Assembly (NCBI RefSeq): GCF_050749815.1 | Contig: NZ_CP192735.1 | Coordinates: 3,348,001 to 3,412,000, forward strand | Direction: 5' to 3' | Source: Dyella_A sp050749815 | GTDB lineage: Bacteria > Pseudomonadota > Gammaproteobacteria > Xanthomonadales > Rhodanobacteraceae | DNA: 64,000 nucleotides | Shown: positions 13,936 to 25,340 of the stretch, one piece after another | Layout of the letters: every line of letters begins with the position of its first letter | Numbering within the stretch: the stretch's first letter is position 1 | The notes under the pieces: generated by a model | Told to the model about the DNA's origin: nothing | What the model saw: only the letters and a program-made list of their open reading frames with translations | The model's database searches: none | Made by a program: the position numbers and the translations under genes

Positions 13936-16079
13936 GCGCCGCCAAGTCGCTGTTGATCGAACTGGGCACGGAAGAACTGCCGCCCAAGGCGCTGGACGAA
14001 CTGGCCGGCGCGTTCGCGCGCGGCATCAGCGACGGCCTGGCCCGGCGCGGCATCGACGCCGGCCTGGACGCCGCGCGGACCTTCGCCACGCCGCGCCGTT
14101 TGGCCGTCCATATTCCGGCCGTCGCCAAGACCCAGCCCGAGCAGACCATCGAACGCCGCGGCCCCGCGGTGAGTGCCGGCCTCGATGCGAACGGCCAACC
14201 GGCCAAGGCGCTGGTCGGCTTTGCGCAATCGTGTGGTGTGGAGGTCGACGGGCTGGAACGGCTCGAGACCGACAAGGGCGCGTGGTTCGTCTATCGCTCG
14301 GTGAAGCCGGGCCAGCCGGTCGCCGCGCTGCTGCCGGAGATCGTCGCCGAGGCACTCAAGGCGCTGCCGATTCCCAAGCCGATGCGCTGGGCCGACCACG
14401 ACTACAGCTTCGTTCGCCCCGTGCACTGGCTGGTGATGCTGCATGGCTCGGAAATCGTCGATGGCGAAGTGATGGGCCTGGTCAGCGGCCGCAAGTCGCG
14501 CGGGCACCGCTTCATGCGCCCGCAGCCGATCCACGTGGTGGACGCCGACAGCTGGGAAGACGCGCTGCTCGCCGCCAAGGTGATCGCCGATCCGGCCGCC
14601 CGCCGCGACCGCATCCGCGACGAAGTGGCCCGCGTCGCCGCCCAGACCGGCGGCGTGCCGCGGCTGGACGAGGCTCTGCTGGACGAGATCGCCAACCTCA
14701 CCGAGTGGCCGGTGGCGATCGCCTGCACCTTCGAGCGCGAGTTCCTTGCGGTGCCGCCGGAGGCGCTGGTCACCACCATGGAGGCGAACCAGAAGTTCGT
14801 GCCCGTGTTCGATGCCGACGACCGCCTCACCGAGCACTTCATCGGTATCGCCAACGTCGAGTCGCATGATCCGGCCGAGATCCGCAAAGGCTACGAGCGG
14901 GTGATCCGCCCGCGCTTCGCCGATGCCAAGTTCTTCTGGGATGAAGACCTGAAGACGCCGCTGGCGGGCTATCAGGAAGCGCTGAAGAACGTCACCTACC
15001 AGCAGTCGCTGGGCAGCCTGTGGGACAAGACCGTGCGCGTGGCCGAGCTGTCGCGCGTCATCGCCAGCCGCGTCGGCGTGGACGCCGGGGCAGCGACGCG
15101 CGCCGCCAGCCTGGCCAAGTGCGACCTGCTGACCCGCATGGTCGGCGAATTCCCCGAGCTGCAGGGCGTGATGGGTCGCTACTACGCCAGCCGTCAGGGC
15201 GAGCCCGCCGCCGTGGCCGAGGCGCTGGACAGTTTCTACCAGCCCCGTTTCGCCGGCGATGCGATCGCTGCCGACGCCGTCGGCCAGGTGGTGGCGGTGG
15301 CCGAACGGCTGGACACGCTGGCCGGCATTTTTGCCGTGGGCCTCAAGCCCAGCGGCAGCAAGGACCCGTTCGCCCTGCGCCGCGCCGCGCTGGGCCTGGC
15401 GCGCACGCTGGTGGAGGCGGGCCTCGAACTCGATCTGCAGGCGGCATTCGCCGAGGCACTGGAGCTGTTGCCCGAGGCTGCGCTGGCGGCCGGCGTCAAG
15501 CCGGGCAAGGATGGTCAGCCGGCGCCGTTCGATGCCGGTGCGCGCCGCGCGTCCCTGCTGCGCGAGTTGCACGAGTTCGTGCTCGATCGCCTGCGCGGCT
15601 ACTACGCCGAACGCGGCTTCGACAGCCAGTCGTTCGAAGCCGTGCTGGCGGTGGCGCCGGCGAGCCTGGCCGACTTCGATCGCCGCCTGCGCGCTGTCGC
15701 CGACTTCTCCCGGCGGCCGGAGGCCAGCAGCCTGGCCGCGGCGAACAAGCGCGTGGCCAACCTGTTGCGCAAGCAGGCCGAGGAGTCCGGCGCCGCGGTC
15801 GCCAGCGCCGTCGTCGATGCCTCGCGCTTCGAACTGCCCGCCGAGCACGCCTTGGCCGATGCTCTGGCGGCGGCCGACCGTGACAACGCCGCAGCTTGGG
15901 GCGAGCGCGACTACGGACGCGTGCTCGAGCGCCTGGCGCAGCTGCAGCCGCCGGTGGATGCGTTCTTCGATTCGGTCCTGGTCAACGCCGATGACGCGGC
16001 CGTGCGCGCCAATCGCCTGGCCTTGCTGGCCAGGCTCAAGGATCAGTTCAGTGCGGTGGCGGACATCGCCCTGCTGTGA
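13932..16079 (+). CDS. glyS: Glycyl-tRNA synthetase beta subunit
   Basis: Beta subunit needed for tRNA-Gly recognition. It has 715 aa, close to the usual ~690. Family features are LLIELGTEELPPKAL at the N-terminus, RFATPRRLAV-like ARTFATPRRLAVHI, KPMRWADHDYSFVRPVHWLV, EREFLAVPPEALVTTMEANQ and GLKPSGSKDPFALRRAALGL. A C-terminal DALR-like anticodon-binding region follows. It overlaps glyQ by four bases. Confidence 0.97.
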
Positions 16080-16136
16080 ACCCAACGGGGCCGTGGGCGC
16101 GAGGGTGCATCACCCTCCCGCCGGCGGCCCGGCGGT

Positions 16137-16745
16137 TCAGGCGATGGCTTCGCGGCGCAGGCGCTGCGCGAGCTGCTGCTGGAATGCGAGCAGGGCGCTG
16201 GCGTCGATCTGCGTACCGCCCGGTCCCATGATGTCGTAGAGCTCGCCCAGGCACCGCTCCTGCTCCGCGGCATCGAGCTCACCGCCGGACAGCGACAGGC
16301 TGGCACGCAGGATGGCGCGTGCGGCCTCGACGCGGCGGGCGTCGGTCATCGCGTACATGGATGCCGTCTCCGGCGCGCTGCTCGCCAGCGGGGCGCTGCG
16401 GAGCCGGTTCGGCCGGGTCTCGGTGGTGGACTGCTCTTCACCGAGGCCGCCGCGCACTTCCGGCTGGATCGTGCCCTCGCCGGCCACCAGCCAGACCAGG
16501 GAGATGCCCAGCGTGCGCGCCAGCGTCACGCAGCGGGCGCGGGAGGGATCACTGTTGCCATCACGCCAGCTGCGCACCACGCCTTCGGAGAAGCCGCACA
16601 TGCGCGCGATCTCGGTGGCGCTGCCGACCCGCTGGATCAGCAGCCGGATACGGTCGGCGAAGCTGCCGCCTGGGCTGACCGCGCCCGGAGCGGGGTGGTC
16701 CAGCGGTGCGGCCAGGGAGGGCGCGGGATGCTGACGAGAGTTCAT
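16137..16745 (-). CDS. Helix-turn-helix transcriptional regulator (phage CI/XRE-like N-terminus)
   Basis: A 202-aa protein with an N-terminal DNA-binding domain at about residues 25-80 (FADRIRLLIQRVGSATEIARMCGFSEGVVRSWRDG), which resembles Bacteriophage CI/XRE helix-turn-helix domains. A low-complexity linker follows, then a helical C-terminal part (VEAARAILRASLSLSGGELDAAEQERCLGELYDIM). No LexA-type peptidase motif is visible. The start was set at the ATG at 16745; an in-frame extension to 16832 is Arg/Pro-rich and unlike the family. Target genes unknown; the direct repeats upstream at 16813-16830 could be its own operator. Confidence 0.72.
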   Translation of the reverse strand: MNSRQHPAPSLAAPLDHPAPGAVSPGGSFADRIRLLIQRVGSATEIARMCGFSEGVVRSWRDGNSDPSRARCVTLARTLGISLVWLVAGEGTIQPEVRGGLGEEQSTTETRPNRLRSAPLASSAPETASMYAMTDARRVEAARAILRASLSLSGGELDAAEQERCLGELYDIMGPGGTQIDASALLAFQQQLAQRLRREAIA

Positions 16746-17064
16746 GGGCGTGCCTGCAAGGAAAGGTACCGCCGTGCGCCATCCGGTGCGCCAGCTGCGG
16801 AAACGTTGGGGTAACACTGCCTGACACTGCAAGATAGCGTGACAAAAGTGTCGCGAATCTTTCGTGCGCGCGCATGTGCCGGGTCGCAGCGCCGCCGCCG
16901 CCTTGGGCCGGGCGGCCGCACGGCAAGGGGGCCGACTGGCGCTTGACTTTTCCCTTTCATCTTTTATGGGCTAAGCTTGACCACTTCCCCCGCGGTGCTT
17001 TGCGTGGCGCATCGGCGTCAGGCGAGGTTCGTGCCCGTTAAAGATCGTTTGATGAGGTTCCACG
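16746..17064. other. Intergenic region between divergent HTH and lipoprotein genes
   Basis: 319 bases with no gene. It holds a repeated ACACTGC half-site (about 16813-16830) near the HTH gene. Toward the lipoprotein gene there is a sigma-70-like TTGACT (16943-16948), 16 bases, TATGGG (16965-16970). Confidence 0.5.
16943..16970 (+). promoter_or_regulatory. Candidate sigma-70 promoter of the YbaY-like lipoprotein gene
   Basis: TTGACT, 16-base T/C-rich spacer, TATGGG; the untranslated leader would be about 90 bases. Confidence 0.4.
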
Positions 17065-17958
17065 ATGCGCAAGGTAATTTGGTCGCTGGTTTCGGTGGCT
17101 GCGCTGGCGCTGGCCGGCTGCAACAACTCTTCTTCGTCCCAGCCGGCGCCGGAAAAGGCCGACGGCACCGCCGCTGCCGCGCCGCAGGCGGGTAACAAGG
17201 TGACCGGCCAGATCACCCTGCGCGAGCCGGCCCAGCTGTCGCCGCAGGCGAAGCTGGAGATCAGCCTGGTGGACGTCTCTGCTGCGGCCGCCGGTGCCAG
17301 CAGCGCGGATGCGGCGGCCGCTTCGGCGGCGGCGCCGGCCCCGCTGGCGACCAAGACGATCTCGCCGGTGGGCGCGTTCCCGGTGAGCTTCGAGCTGGAA
17401 TACAACCCGGCCGACGTGAATCCGAACAACCTCTACGTGGTGAAGGCCAACCTGGTCGATGGCGAGCGCACCTACGAGATGCCGCTGCAGGCGCCGGTGC
17501 TGACCAAGGGTGCCAGCAACCAGGTCAACATCCAGCTGGTGGCCCAGCAGACCCCGGCCGAGAAAGACCTGGCCGCGTTCGAGGATCTGAAGAAGCAGAT
17601 CGGCGGCATGAAGATCAAGTCCGGCACCAAGCTGGAGAAAGATGCTTCGCGCGGCTGGCAGGTGTTCCGCAAGGAAGGCCAGGTGCAGTTCATCCGTGAG
17701 CAGGTCGACTACGGCGACAAGGGCTTCACCGAGACCGACTACGCCTACAAGACCGGCAAGGCCTGGGTCGCCGTGCAGCAGAAGAAGTCCAGCAAGGACG
17801 CCAAGCCGACAGCCACCGAGCGCGTGAGCTGGGACGTGGACGGCAAGCCGGTGCTCAAGCAGGTGGTGAGCGGCGGCAAGACCAGCGACCTGTCCGACGA
17901 CGAGGCGGCCAGCCTGAAGAGCCAGGCCGAGGCGATCCTCAAGCTCGCCGGCAAGTAA
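17065..17958 (+). CDS. YbaY/YscW-type lipoprotein
   Basis: Predicted outer-membrane lipoprotein. The signal peptide MRKVIWSLVSVAALALAGC ends in a lipobox (LAGC, Cys19) with Asn at +2. An Ala-rich linker is followed by a domain of the YbaY/YscW type (KVTGQITLREPAQLSPQAKL, EISLVDVS, then FPVSFELEYNPADVNPNNLYVV and ANLVDGERTYE). The C-terminal part (about 165-297) is Lys/Asp-rich and reads like a second small domain. Family members are linked to secretion pilotin-like or envelope stress roles; the function here is unknown. Single gene, with a strong terminator after it. Confidence 0.8.
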   Translation: MRKVIWSLVSVAALALAGCNNSSSSQPAPEKADGTAAAAPQAGNKVTGQITLREPAQLSPQAKLEISLVDVSAAAAGASSADAAAASAAAPAPLATKTISPVGAFPVSFELEYNPADVNPNNLYVVKANLVDGERTYEMPLQAPVLTKGASNQVNIQLVAQQTPAEKDLAAFEDLKKQIGGMKIKSGTKLEKDASRGWQVFRKEGQVQFIREQVDYGDKGFTETDYAYKTGKAWVAVQQKKSSKDAKPTATERVSWDVDGKPVLKQVVSGGKTSDLSDDEAASLKSQAEAILKLAGK

Positions 17959-18012
17959 GCGATTCGCGCCGGCTCCCGTACTCCGGGGGCCGGAACGCTG
18001 AAAGCAGGACAC

Positions 18013-18046
18013 AAAAAAGGCCGTCCGCATCGCGGACGGCCTTTTT
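18013..18046. terminator. Bidirectional intrinsic terminator
   Basis: GGCCGTCCGC / GCGGACGGCC stem with a 3-base loop, flanked by six A and five T, so it works for both the lipoprotein gene (+) and the esterase gene (-). Confidence 0.92.
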
Positions 18047-18065
18047 CATGCGCGGGGCAGAGGGA

Positions 18066-19916
18066 TCAGAACGCGACCTTGAAACCCAGGTTCACGCTGT
18101 TGTCCTTCTGCGTGCTGTCGCTGAAGCGGCTGTTCACCGCGATCCAGCTGGTCACGCTGGGCGTGAGCTGCGCGGACAGGCCGATGTTGGCGCTGCCCCA
18201 GGTCTTGTCCGGGGTGTAGCCCGACAGCGCGAAGCTGCCGCCCATGCTGTTGAGGCCGGCACGCACGCTGCGCGGGTCGGCCTTGCTGTCGTGGTTCCAC
18301 GCCAGCTCGACGAACGGGGCCATCTGCAGGTCGTTCACCTTCCACGAGCCCATCAGGCGCCAGCCGAGCTCGCTGATCAGCGCATCGCGCTGCTGGCGGC
18401 CGAAGTACATCGCGGTGGAGTCGTTGCCGCCCTCGGTGTAGCCGTTGACCTTGATCGACTGCCATTCCACGTGGGCAAACGGGCCGGTCTTCAGCGACGG
18501 CCCCATGTTGAACCACCAGCCACCCTCGACGCCGCCGCCCAGGTGCGAGCCATCGGCCTTGCCGCTCTCGATGCGCAGCGACGGGCCGAGCTGGATGCGG
18601 CGCTCGATGTCCTTGAAGTTGGACTGGCCGAAGCTGGCGAAGCCGCCGACATAGCCGCCGCCGTTGCTGTACATGCCGAACAGCTGGCCGGAGATGTCCT
18701 GCAGCTTGTAGCCACCGGTATTGCCCTTGAAGTCGGCCTTGCTCTGGCCCACGCCGAGCGACACGCCTACCGTGGTGTGCTCACTGGTGCGCACGTCGGC
18801 GCCGAGCGTGAGGTTGACGTTGTCGCTGCTGGTCTTGGGCGAGCTGCTGGTGCCGTCGAAGCGCTGCTGGCCGTAGTCGATCGCGGCGAACATGCGCGTG
18901 TCGCTGCCCTGGCTGTCGGCGAGCATCTCGTTGCGGATGGCGCGGTACTGCGCTGCGGACGACGCCAGCGGCGCTTCGCCCAGCAGCGAGATCTGGCCGG
19001 GCGCCGCCAGCTCGGCCAGCACCACCTGCGAGAGCAGGCGATGCGCCGCCGCGGTCGGATGCACGCCGTCGGCAAACAAGTAGCTCTCGTCGGTGCCCGC
19101 CGCGTAGCTGTAAGGCAGGCCGGCGCCCTGCGGCCCGCACTGCACCGAGCTGGCGGCCAGGCCGCAGGCGGCGTCAGTCACGTTGCTGAAGCCGAAGGCG
19201 GCCGGATTGGCGATCACTTCATTGATCAGCCCGTAGGTGTTCACCGGCACCACGTTCAGCCCCTGGCTGCTCAGCTGCGAGAGACCGCTGCTCAGCGTGC
19301 TGTTGTAGAGCACGGCCAACTGCGTAGCGCCGGCAGAAGCGGCGGCGCCCTGGGCGGCGGCCGATGGCGTCTTGCCCAGGTCTGGCAGGTTGTACACGAC
19401 CACGTAGTTGGCACCGGCGGCCTTGAGCTGGCCGAGCATGCCCACTTCGGTGATGGCCGCGTTGGCGGTACCGGCGGCCAGCACGGTCGAGTCGGTCGAG
19501 GTGCCGGTCAGGTAGAAGATGTCGTTCGCGCCGCCCCACACCTGGTAGAGGGCATTCGGATCGGCCTGTCCGCCGGTGGCGGTGAGGTACATGCCCAGCT
19601 GCTGCGGCAGGGTCGGCACGGCCGCGACGTTGTTGACCAGGCCCGCGCCGCCCCAGGCGAAGTCGGTGCCACCGGCGAGCGAGGCGGTGATCGGATGGCC
19701 CAGGCCATCGGCGACCAGCTCGGCGGCGGTTTTGCCGGGGTTGGTGGTGAAGCGCAGCGGCGGCTGGATCTGCGGGGCGCTGGCCAGCGAGATATTGCCG
19801 GCGTCGCTGAGGCTGTCGCCGAACACGACGACCTGGCTGAAATCGGTGGCGCTGGCAGCCTGGCTGGCCAGCAGGCCGGCGACGATGGCGCCGGCGAGAA
19901 GACGGGTACGGGGCAT
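18066..19916 (-). CDS. Autotransporter GDSL esterase/lipase (EstA-like)
   Basis: Type V secreted, outer-membrane-anchored esterase of 616 aa, near the 646 aa of Pseudomonas EstA. The signal peptide is about residues 1-23 (ends SQAASA). The GDSL passenger has block I FGDSLSDAG with Ser35, the Gly block GGTDFAWGGA, the Asn block WGGANDI and the Asp-His pair DGVHPT. The last ~270 residues are an autotransporter beta-barrel ending in Phe (VNLGFKVAF). The Shine-Dalgarno AGGAG lies nine bases before ATG. EstA homologues affect rhamnolipid production and motility; whether this one does is unknown. Monocistronic. Confidence 0.93.
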   Translation of the reverse strand: MPRTRLLAGAIVAGLLASQAASATDFSQVVVFGDSLSDAGNISLASAPQIQPPLRFTTNPGKTAAELVADGLGHPITASLAGGTDFAWGGAGLVNNVAAVPTLPQQLGMYLTATGGQADPNALYQVWGGANDIFYLTGTSTDSTVLAAGTANAAITEVGMLGQLKAAGANYVVVYNLPDLGKTPSAAAQGAAASAGATQLAVLYNSTLSSGLSQLSSQGLNVVPVNTYGLINEVIANPAAFGFSNVTDAACGLAASSVQCGPQGAGLPYSYAAGTDESYLFADGVHPTAAAHRLLSQVVLAELAAPGQISLLGEAPLASSAAQYRAIRNEMLADSQGSDTRMFAAIDYGQQRFDGTSSSPKTSSDNVNLTLGADVRTSEHTTVGVSLGVGQSKADFKGNTGGYKLQDISGQLFGMYSNGGGYVGGFASFGQSNFKDIERRIQLGPSLRIESGKADGSHLGGGVEGGWWFNMGPSLKTGPFAHVEWQSIKVNGYTEGGNDSTAMYFGRQQRDALISELGWRLMGSWKVNDLQMAPFVELAWNHDSKADPRSVRAGLNSMGGSFALSGYTPDKTWGSANIGLSAQLTPSVTSWIAVNSRFSDSTQKDNSVNLGFKVAF

Positions 19917-20035
19917 GTCGTGAAGCTCCTGAGCCGGGACGGCTTTTTGTTATGACCGAGTTACGGTAATCCACTCCATACCGGAGCGCATGCTGCGTTG
20001 CATCGCAACGGCGCAAGCGCTCCGGCAGGACCCTT

Positions 20036-22366
20036 TCAGCGCTGCTTGGCGCGCAGCAGGGCGTCGGCGAAAGCGCTGTTCGCTGGCGGGGCGCTGGGCT
20101 TGGGCGCGCCGCCACCGGGACGCGGCCCGCGGTTGTCGCGGCGTGGCTCACCGCCACCCGCGGCCGGCCGCGCGCGGCTCTGCCCCGGCTCGTCGTCCAG
20201 CCGCATGGAGAGACCGATGCGCTGGCGCGGCAGGTCCACCTCCATCACCTTGACCTTGACGATGTCGCCGGCCTTCACCGCGTCGCGCGGGTCCTTGACG
20301 AAGGTGTGCGACAGCGCCGAGACGTGGACCAGACCGTCCTGGTGCACGCCGATGTCGACGAACGCGCCGAACGCGGCGACGTTGGTGACGCGGCCTTCGA
20401 GGATCATGCCGGGGCGCAGGTCCTTCACGTCCTCCACGCCCTCGGCGAAGCTCGGCGCGACGAACTCGGGGCGCGGGTCGCGGCCGGGCTTTTCCAGTTC
20501 CTTGAGGATGTCGCGCACGGTCGGCACGCCGAACTGCTCGTCGGTGAACTGTTCGGCCTTGAGGCCGCGCAGGAAGCCGGTGTCGCCGATGATGTTGCGT
20601 ACCTCGCGGCCGCACTGGGCGATGATCCGCTCGACCACCGGGTAAGCCTCCGGGTGCACCGCACTGGCGTCCAGCGGGTTGTCGCCGTTGGGCACGCGCA
20701 GGAAGCCGGCGCACTGCTCGTATGCCTTGTCGCCGAGGCGCGGCACCTTCAGCAGCGCCTTGCGGTTGGCGAACGGGCCGTTGGCGTCGCGGTGCTTGAC
20801 CACGTTCTCGGCGACCGAGGCGGTCAGGCCGGCCACGCGCGAGAGCAGGGCGGCCGAGGCGGTGTTCACGTCCACGCCGACCGCGTTCACGCAGTCCTCC
20901 ACGCGGGCGTCCAGCGCGCGCGCCAGCTTCACCTGGTTCACGTCGTGCTGGTACTGGCCGACGCCGATCGCCTTGGGTTCGATCTTCACCAGCTCGGCCA
21001 GCGGATCCTGCAGGCGGCGCGCGATGGAGACGGCGCCGCGCAGGCTCACGTCCAGCTCCGGAAATTCCTTGGCGGCGGTCTCGGAGGCCGAGTACACCGA
21101 CGCACCGGCCTCGCTCACCACCACCTTGGAGAGCTTGTGCTCGGGGTGACTCTTGGCCAGCCCCTTGATCATTTCGCCGGCCAGCTTGTCGGTCTCGCGC
21201 GAGGCGGTGCCGTTGCCGATCGCGATCAGGTCGACGCCGTGCTTCTGGCACAGCCGGGCCAGCGCGGCCAGCGACTCGTTCCATTGCCGACGCGGCTCGT
21301 GCGGATAGATGGTGTCGGTGGCCAGCAGCTTGCCGGTGGGGTCGACCACAGCCACCTTCACGCCGGTGCGGATGCCTGGATCCAGGCCCATCACCGTCTT
21401 GGCGCCCGCCGGCGCGGCCAGCATCAGGTCCTTGAGGTTGTCGCCGAACACGCGGATCGCCTCGTCCTCGGCGCCTTCGCGCACGCGGCCGAAAAGATCG
21501 AGCGTGAGGTGCAGGTGCAGCTTCACGCGCCAGGTCAGGCGCACCGTCTCGCGCAGCCAGGCGTCGGCGGCGCGGCCGCGATCGAGGATGCCGGCATGCG
21601 CGGCCACGCGGCCCTCGCCTTCGGCGTGGCCCTGCTCGGCATCCAGCGCGGGGATGAGTTCCAGCTCGATCACGCCCTCGTTGCGCGCGCGCATCAGCGC
21701 CAGCAGGCGGTGCGAGGGGATCTTGCCGATCGGCTCGACGTGGTCGAAATAGTCGCGGAACTTGGCGCCTTCGTTTTCCTTGCCCTCGACCACCCTGGCG
21801 CGGATCTGGCCCCTGTCCCACAGCCAGTCGCGCAGCTCGCCGACCAGCGTGGCGTCCTCGGCAATGGCTTCCATCAGGATCGCGCGCGCGCCATCGAGCG
21901 CGGCGCGCACGTCGGCCACGCCCTTGTCCGCGTCGACGAAATCGGCGGCGAAGGTTTCCAGGTCGCGGGTGGGATCCTCGCGCAAGCCCAGCGCCAGCGG
22001 CTCCAGGCCCGCTTCGCGGGCGATCTGCGCCTTGGTGCGGCGCTTGGGCTTGTACGGCAGGTAGAGATCTTCCAGCCGTGCCTTGGTGTCGGCGGCGAGG
22101 ATGTCGCCCTTCAGCGCGTCGGTGAGCTTGCCCTGTTCCTCGATGCTGGCCAGCACCGCCGCGCGACGGTCTTCCAGCTCGCGCAGGTAGCGCAGGCGCT
22201 CTTCGAGCAGGCGCAGCTGGGTGTCGTCAAGGCCGCCGGTGGCCTCCTTGCGGTAGCGCGCGATGAACGGCACGGTGGCGCCGCCGTCGAGCAGATCCAC
22301 GGCCGCGCGCACCTGGTCGGGCTTGGCGGCGATGTCCTGGGCAATGCGTTGTTCGATGCTGAGCAT
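20036..22366 (-). CDS. tex: Tex family RNA-binding transcription accessory protein
   Basis: Cytoplasmic nucleic-acid-binding protein of 776 aa. Domains in order: N-terminal helical Tex domain (MLSIEQRIAQDIAAK; VPFIARYRKEATGGLDD), YqgF/RuvC-like domain (MGLDPGIRTGVKVAVVD), tandem helix-hairpin-helix (VGVDVNTASAALLSRVAGLT) and a C-terminal S1 domain (GMILEGRVTNVAAFGAFVDIGVHQDGLVHVS). An Arg/Gly/Pro-rich tail follows. The ATG at 22366 gives the conserved N-terminus; the frame is open further upstream but unlike the family. Confidence 0.95.
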   Translation of the reverse strand: MLSIEQRIAQDIAAKPDQVRAAVDLLDGGATVPFIARYRKEATGGLDDTQLRLLEERLRYLRELEDRRAAVLASIEEQGKLTDALKGDILAADTKARLEDLYLPYKPKRRTKAQIAREAGLEPLALGLREDPTRDLETFAADFVDADKGVADVRAALDGARAILMEAIAEDATLVGELRDWLWDRGQIRARVVEGKENEGAKFRDYFDHVEPIGKIPSHRLLALMRARNEGVIELELIPALDAEQGHAEGEGRVAAHAGILDRGRAADAWLRETVRLTWRVKLHLHLTLDLFGRVREGAEDEAIRVFGDNLKDLMLAAPAGAKTVMGLDPGIRTGVKVAVVDPTGKLLATDTIYPHEPRRQWNESLAALARLCQKHGVDLIAIGNGTASRETDKLAGEMIKGLAKSHPEHKLSKVVVSEAGASVYSASETAAKEFPELDVSLRGAVSIARRLQDPLAELVKIEPKAIGVGQYQHDVNQVKLARALDARVEDCVNAVGVDVNTASAALLSRVAGLTASVAENVVKHRDANGPFANRKALLKVPRLGDKAYEQCAGFLRVPNGDNPLDASAVHPEAYPVVERIIAQCGREVRNIIGDTGFLRGLKAEQFTDEQFGVPTVRDILKELEKPGRDPRPEFVAPSFAEGVEDVKDLRPGMILEGRVTNVAAFGAFVDIGVHQDGLVHVSALSHTFVKDPRDAVKAGDIVKVKVMEVDLPRQRIGLSMRLDDEPGQSRARPAAGGGEPRRDNRGPRPGGGAPKPSAPPANSAFADALLRAKQR

Positions 22367-22473
22367 GGTCGAGCGTGACTTCCTTGGGGCTATGGCGCGG
22401 CGCGCCGACGAACGAAACAAGCGGGCGATCATAGCAAGTGGCCCGCACCGGCCTGGCGCGCCGCGCCGCAAAG

Positions 22474-22500
22474 AAAAACGCCGCGGACAAGGCCGCGGCG
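22474..22500 (-). terminator. Intrinsic terminator after the GYF_2-RDD gene
   Basis: Minus-strand stem CGCCGCGG / CCGCGGCG with a six-base loop, then TTTTTC. Confidence 0.8.
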
Positions 22501-22524
22501 TCGCAGGGGGCGCAGGGCGCGCGA

Positions 22525-23295
22525 TCAGGCGTCGAAGCGGCCGGGCGTACCGCGCTGCTGCGGCGTATCCGATCGCTGGAATTCCGTGGCCCGCCCGTTC
22601 AGGACCAGGGTGCTGACCACCATGTCGTGCAGCGCCTGCTTGCGGCGCGTCCAGCCGGCCATGAGGAAGCCGAAGCCCAGCGTGAACACGCTCAGAAACT
22701 TGGCCGGATAACGGCCCAGCGCGCGCGGCAGGCTGATGCGCGCGCCATGCAGGTCGGTGACCCGGATGCCGAGCGCCAGCTTGCCCAGCGTGCCCTGCCA
22801 GGCCGAGCTCTCGCACAGCGCGAAATACAGCCAGGCGAGCAGGCCGGTCACCAGCGTGGCGTTGCCGATCTCCGAATAGAACTGGCTGTAGGCGGCCAGC
22901 GCTGCCTGCACATTGCCAGCCGCAGCCTGCATGGCGTCGCTGAGACGCGCCTGCGCCGCTTCGGCGCCCATCGCGTCCATGATCAGTTTGTTCGGGATGT
23001 ACAGCACCAGCGCATCGATGATGTAGGCGAGGAAGCGCTTCCAAAAGCCGGCGTAGTTCTCCAGCGCCACCGTGGTGGTCGGGGGCAACGGCGCGGCCGC
23101 CATCGGTGGCGGTGTGGTGGCTGCCGGCCGGTTCAGCTCTTCGGGAAACAGCGTCGACAGCGGCTGCCAGTCGGCCAGGCCGTCATGCCAGCCCAGGTCG
23201 TCGCCGGCCACCTCGCCGCTGCGCAGCCACTGGCGCACGTCCGCTTCCTTGTACGGGCCATGGCGTTCGCCGTTGCGGCCGATCCAGATATCCAT
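22525..23295 (-). CDS. GYF_2-domain and RDD-domain membrane protein
   Basis: A 256-aa protein. Residues 1-55 form a GYF_2-like domain (IWIGRNGERHGPYKEADVRQWLRSGEV, then GDDLGWHDGLADWQPLS), which in homologues binds Pro-rich peptides. A Pro-rich linker follows, then an RDD membrane domain from about residue 80 (YAGFWKRFLAYIIDALVLYI; GTLGKLALGIRVTDLHGARIS; LLMAGWTRRKQALHDMV-like end) with about three membrane segments. Function unknown; RDD proteins include transport-related ones. It follows mnmG on the same strand at 59 bases. Confidence 0.85.
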   Translation of the reverse strand: MDIWIGRNGERHGPYKEADVRQWLRSGEVAGDDLGWHDGLADWQPLSTLFPEELNRPAATTPPPMAAAPLPPTTTVALENYAGFWKRFLAYIIDALVLYIPNKLIMDAMGAEAAQARLSDAMQAAAGNVQAALAAYSQFYSEIGNATLVTGLLAWLYFALCESSAWQGTLGKLALGIRVTDLHGARISLPRALGRYPAKFLSVFTLGFGFLMAGWTRRKQALHDMVVSTLVLNGRATEFQRSDTPQQRGTPGRFDA

Positions 23296-23354
23296 GCCGG
23301 GTGATCCTCGTGCGTCGATGGCAAAGCGGCATGATGCCACGACGCGTGACGGCG

Positions 23355-25229
<1,875 letters not shown>

Positions 25230-25313
25230 GGAACTGACCTGCTTGGTCCAAAAGTGGACGTGGTTGGGCGATATGGTAAGTCGGCGTCAGGCGGTGCGCC
25301 TGTTTGGAAATGC

Positions 25314-25330
25314 CTGGCACGATTCGTGCA
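25314..25330 (+). promoter_or_regulatory. Sigma-54-like -24/-12 promoter box upstream of candidate RNA
   Basis: CTGGCACG-ATTC-GTGCA fits the sigma-54 consensus YTGGCACG-N4-TTGCW with one mismatch, with the GG and GC exactly ten bases apart. The start of transcription would be near 25341. Two short dyads upstream (25247-25260, 25288-25302) could be activator sites. Confidence 0.4.
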
Positions 25331-25340
25331 CAATTTCTCA

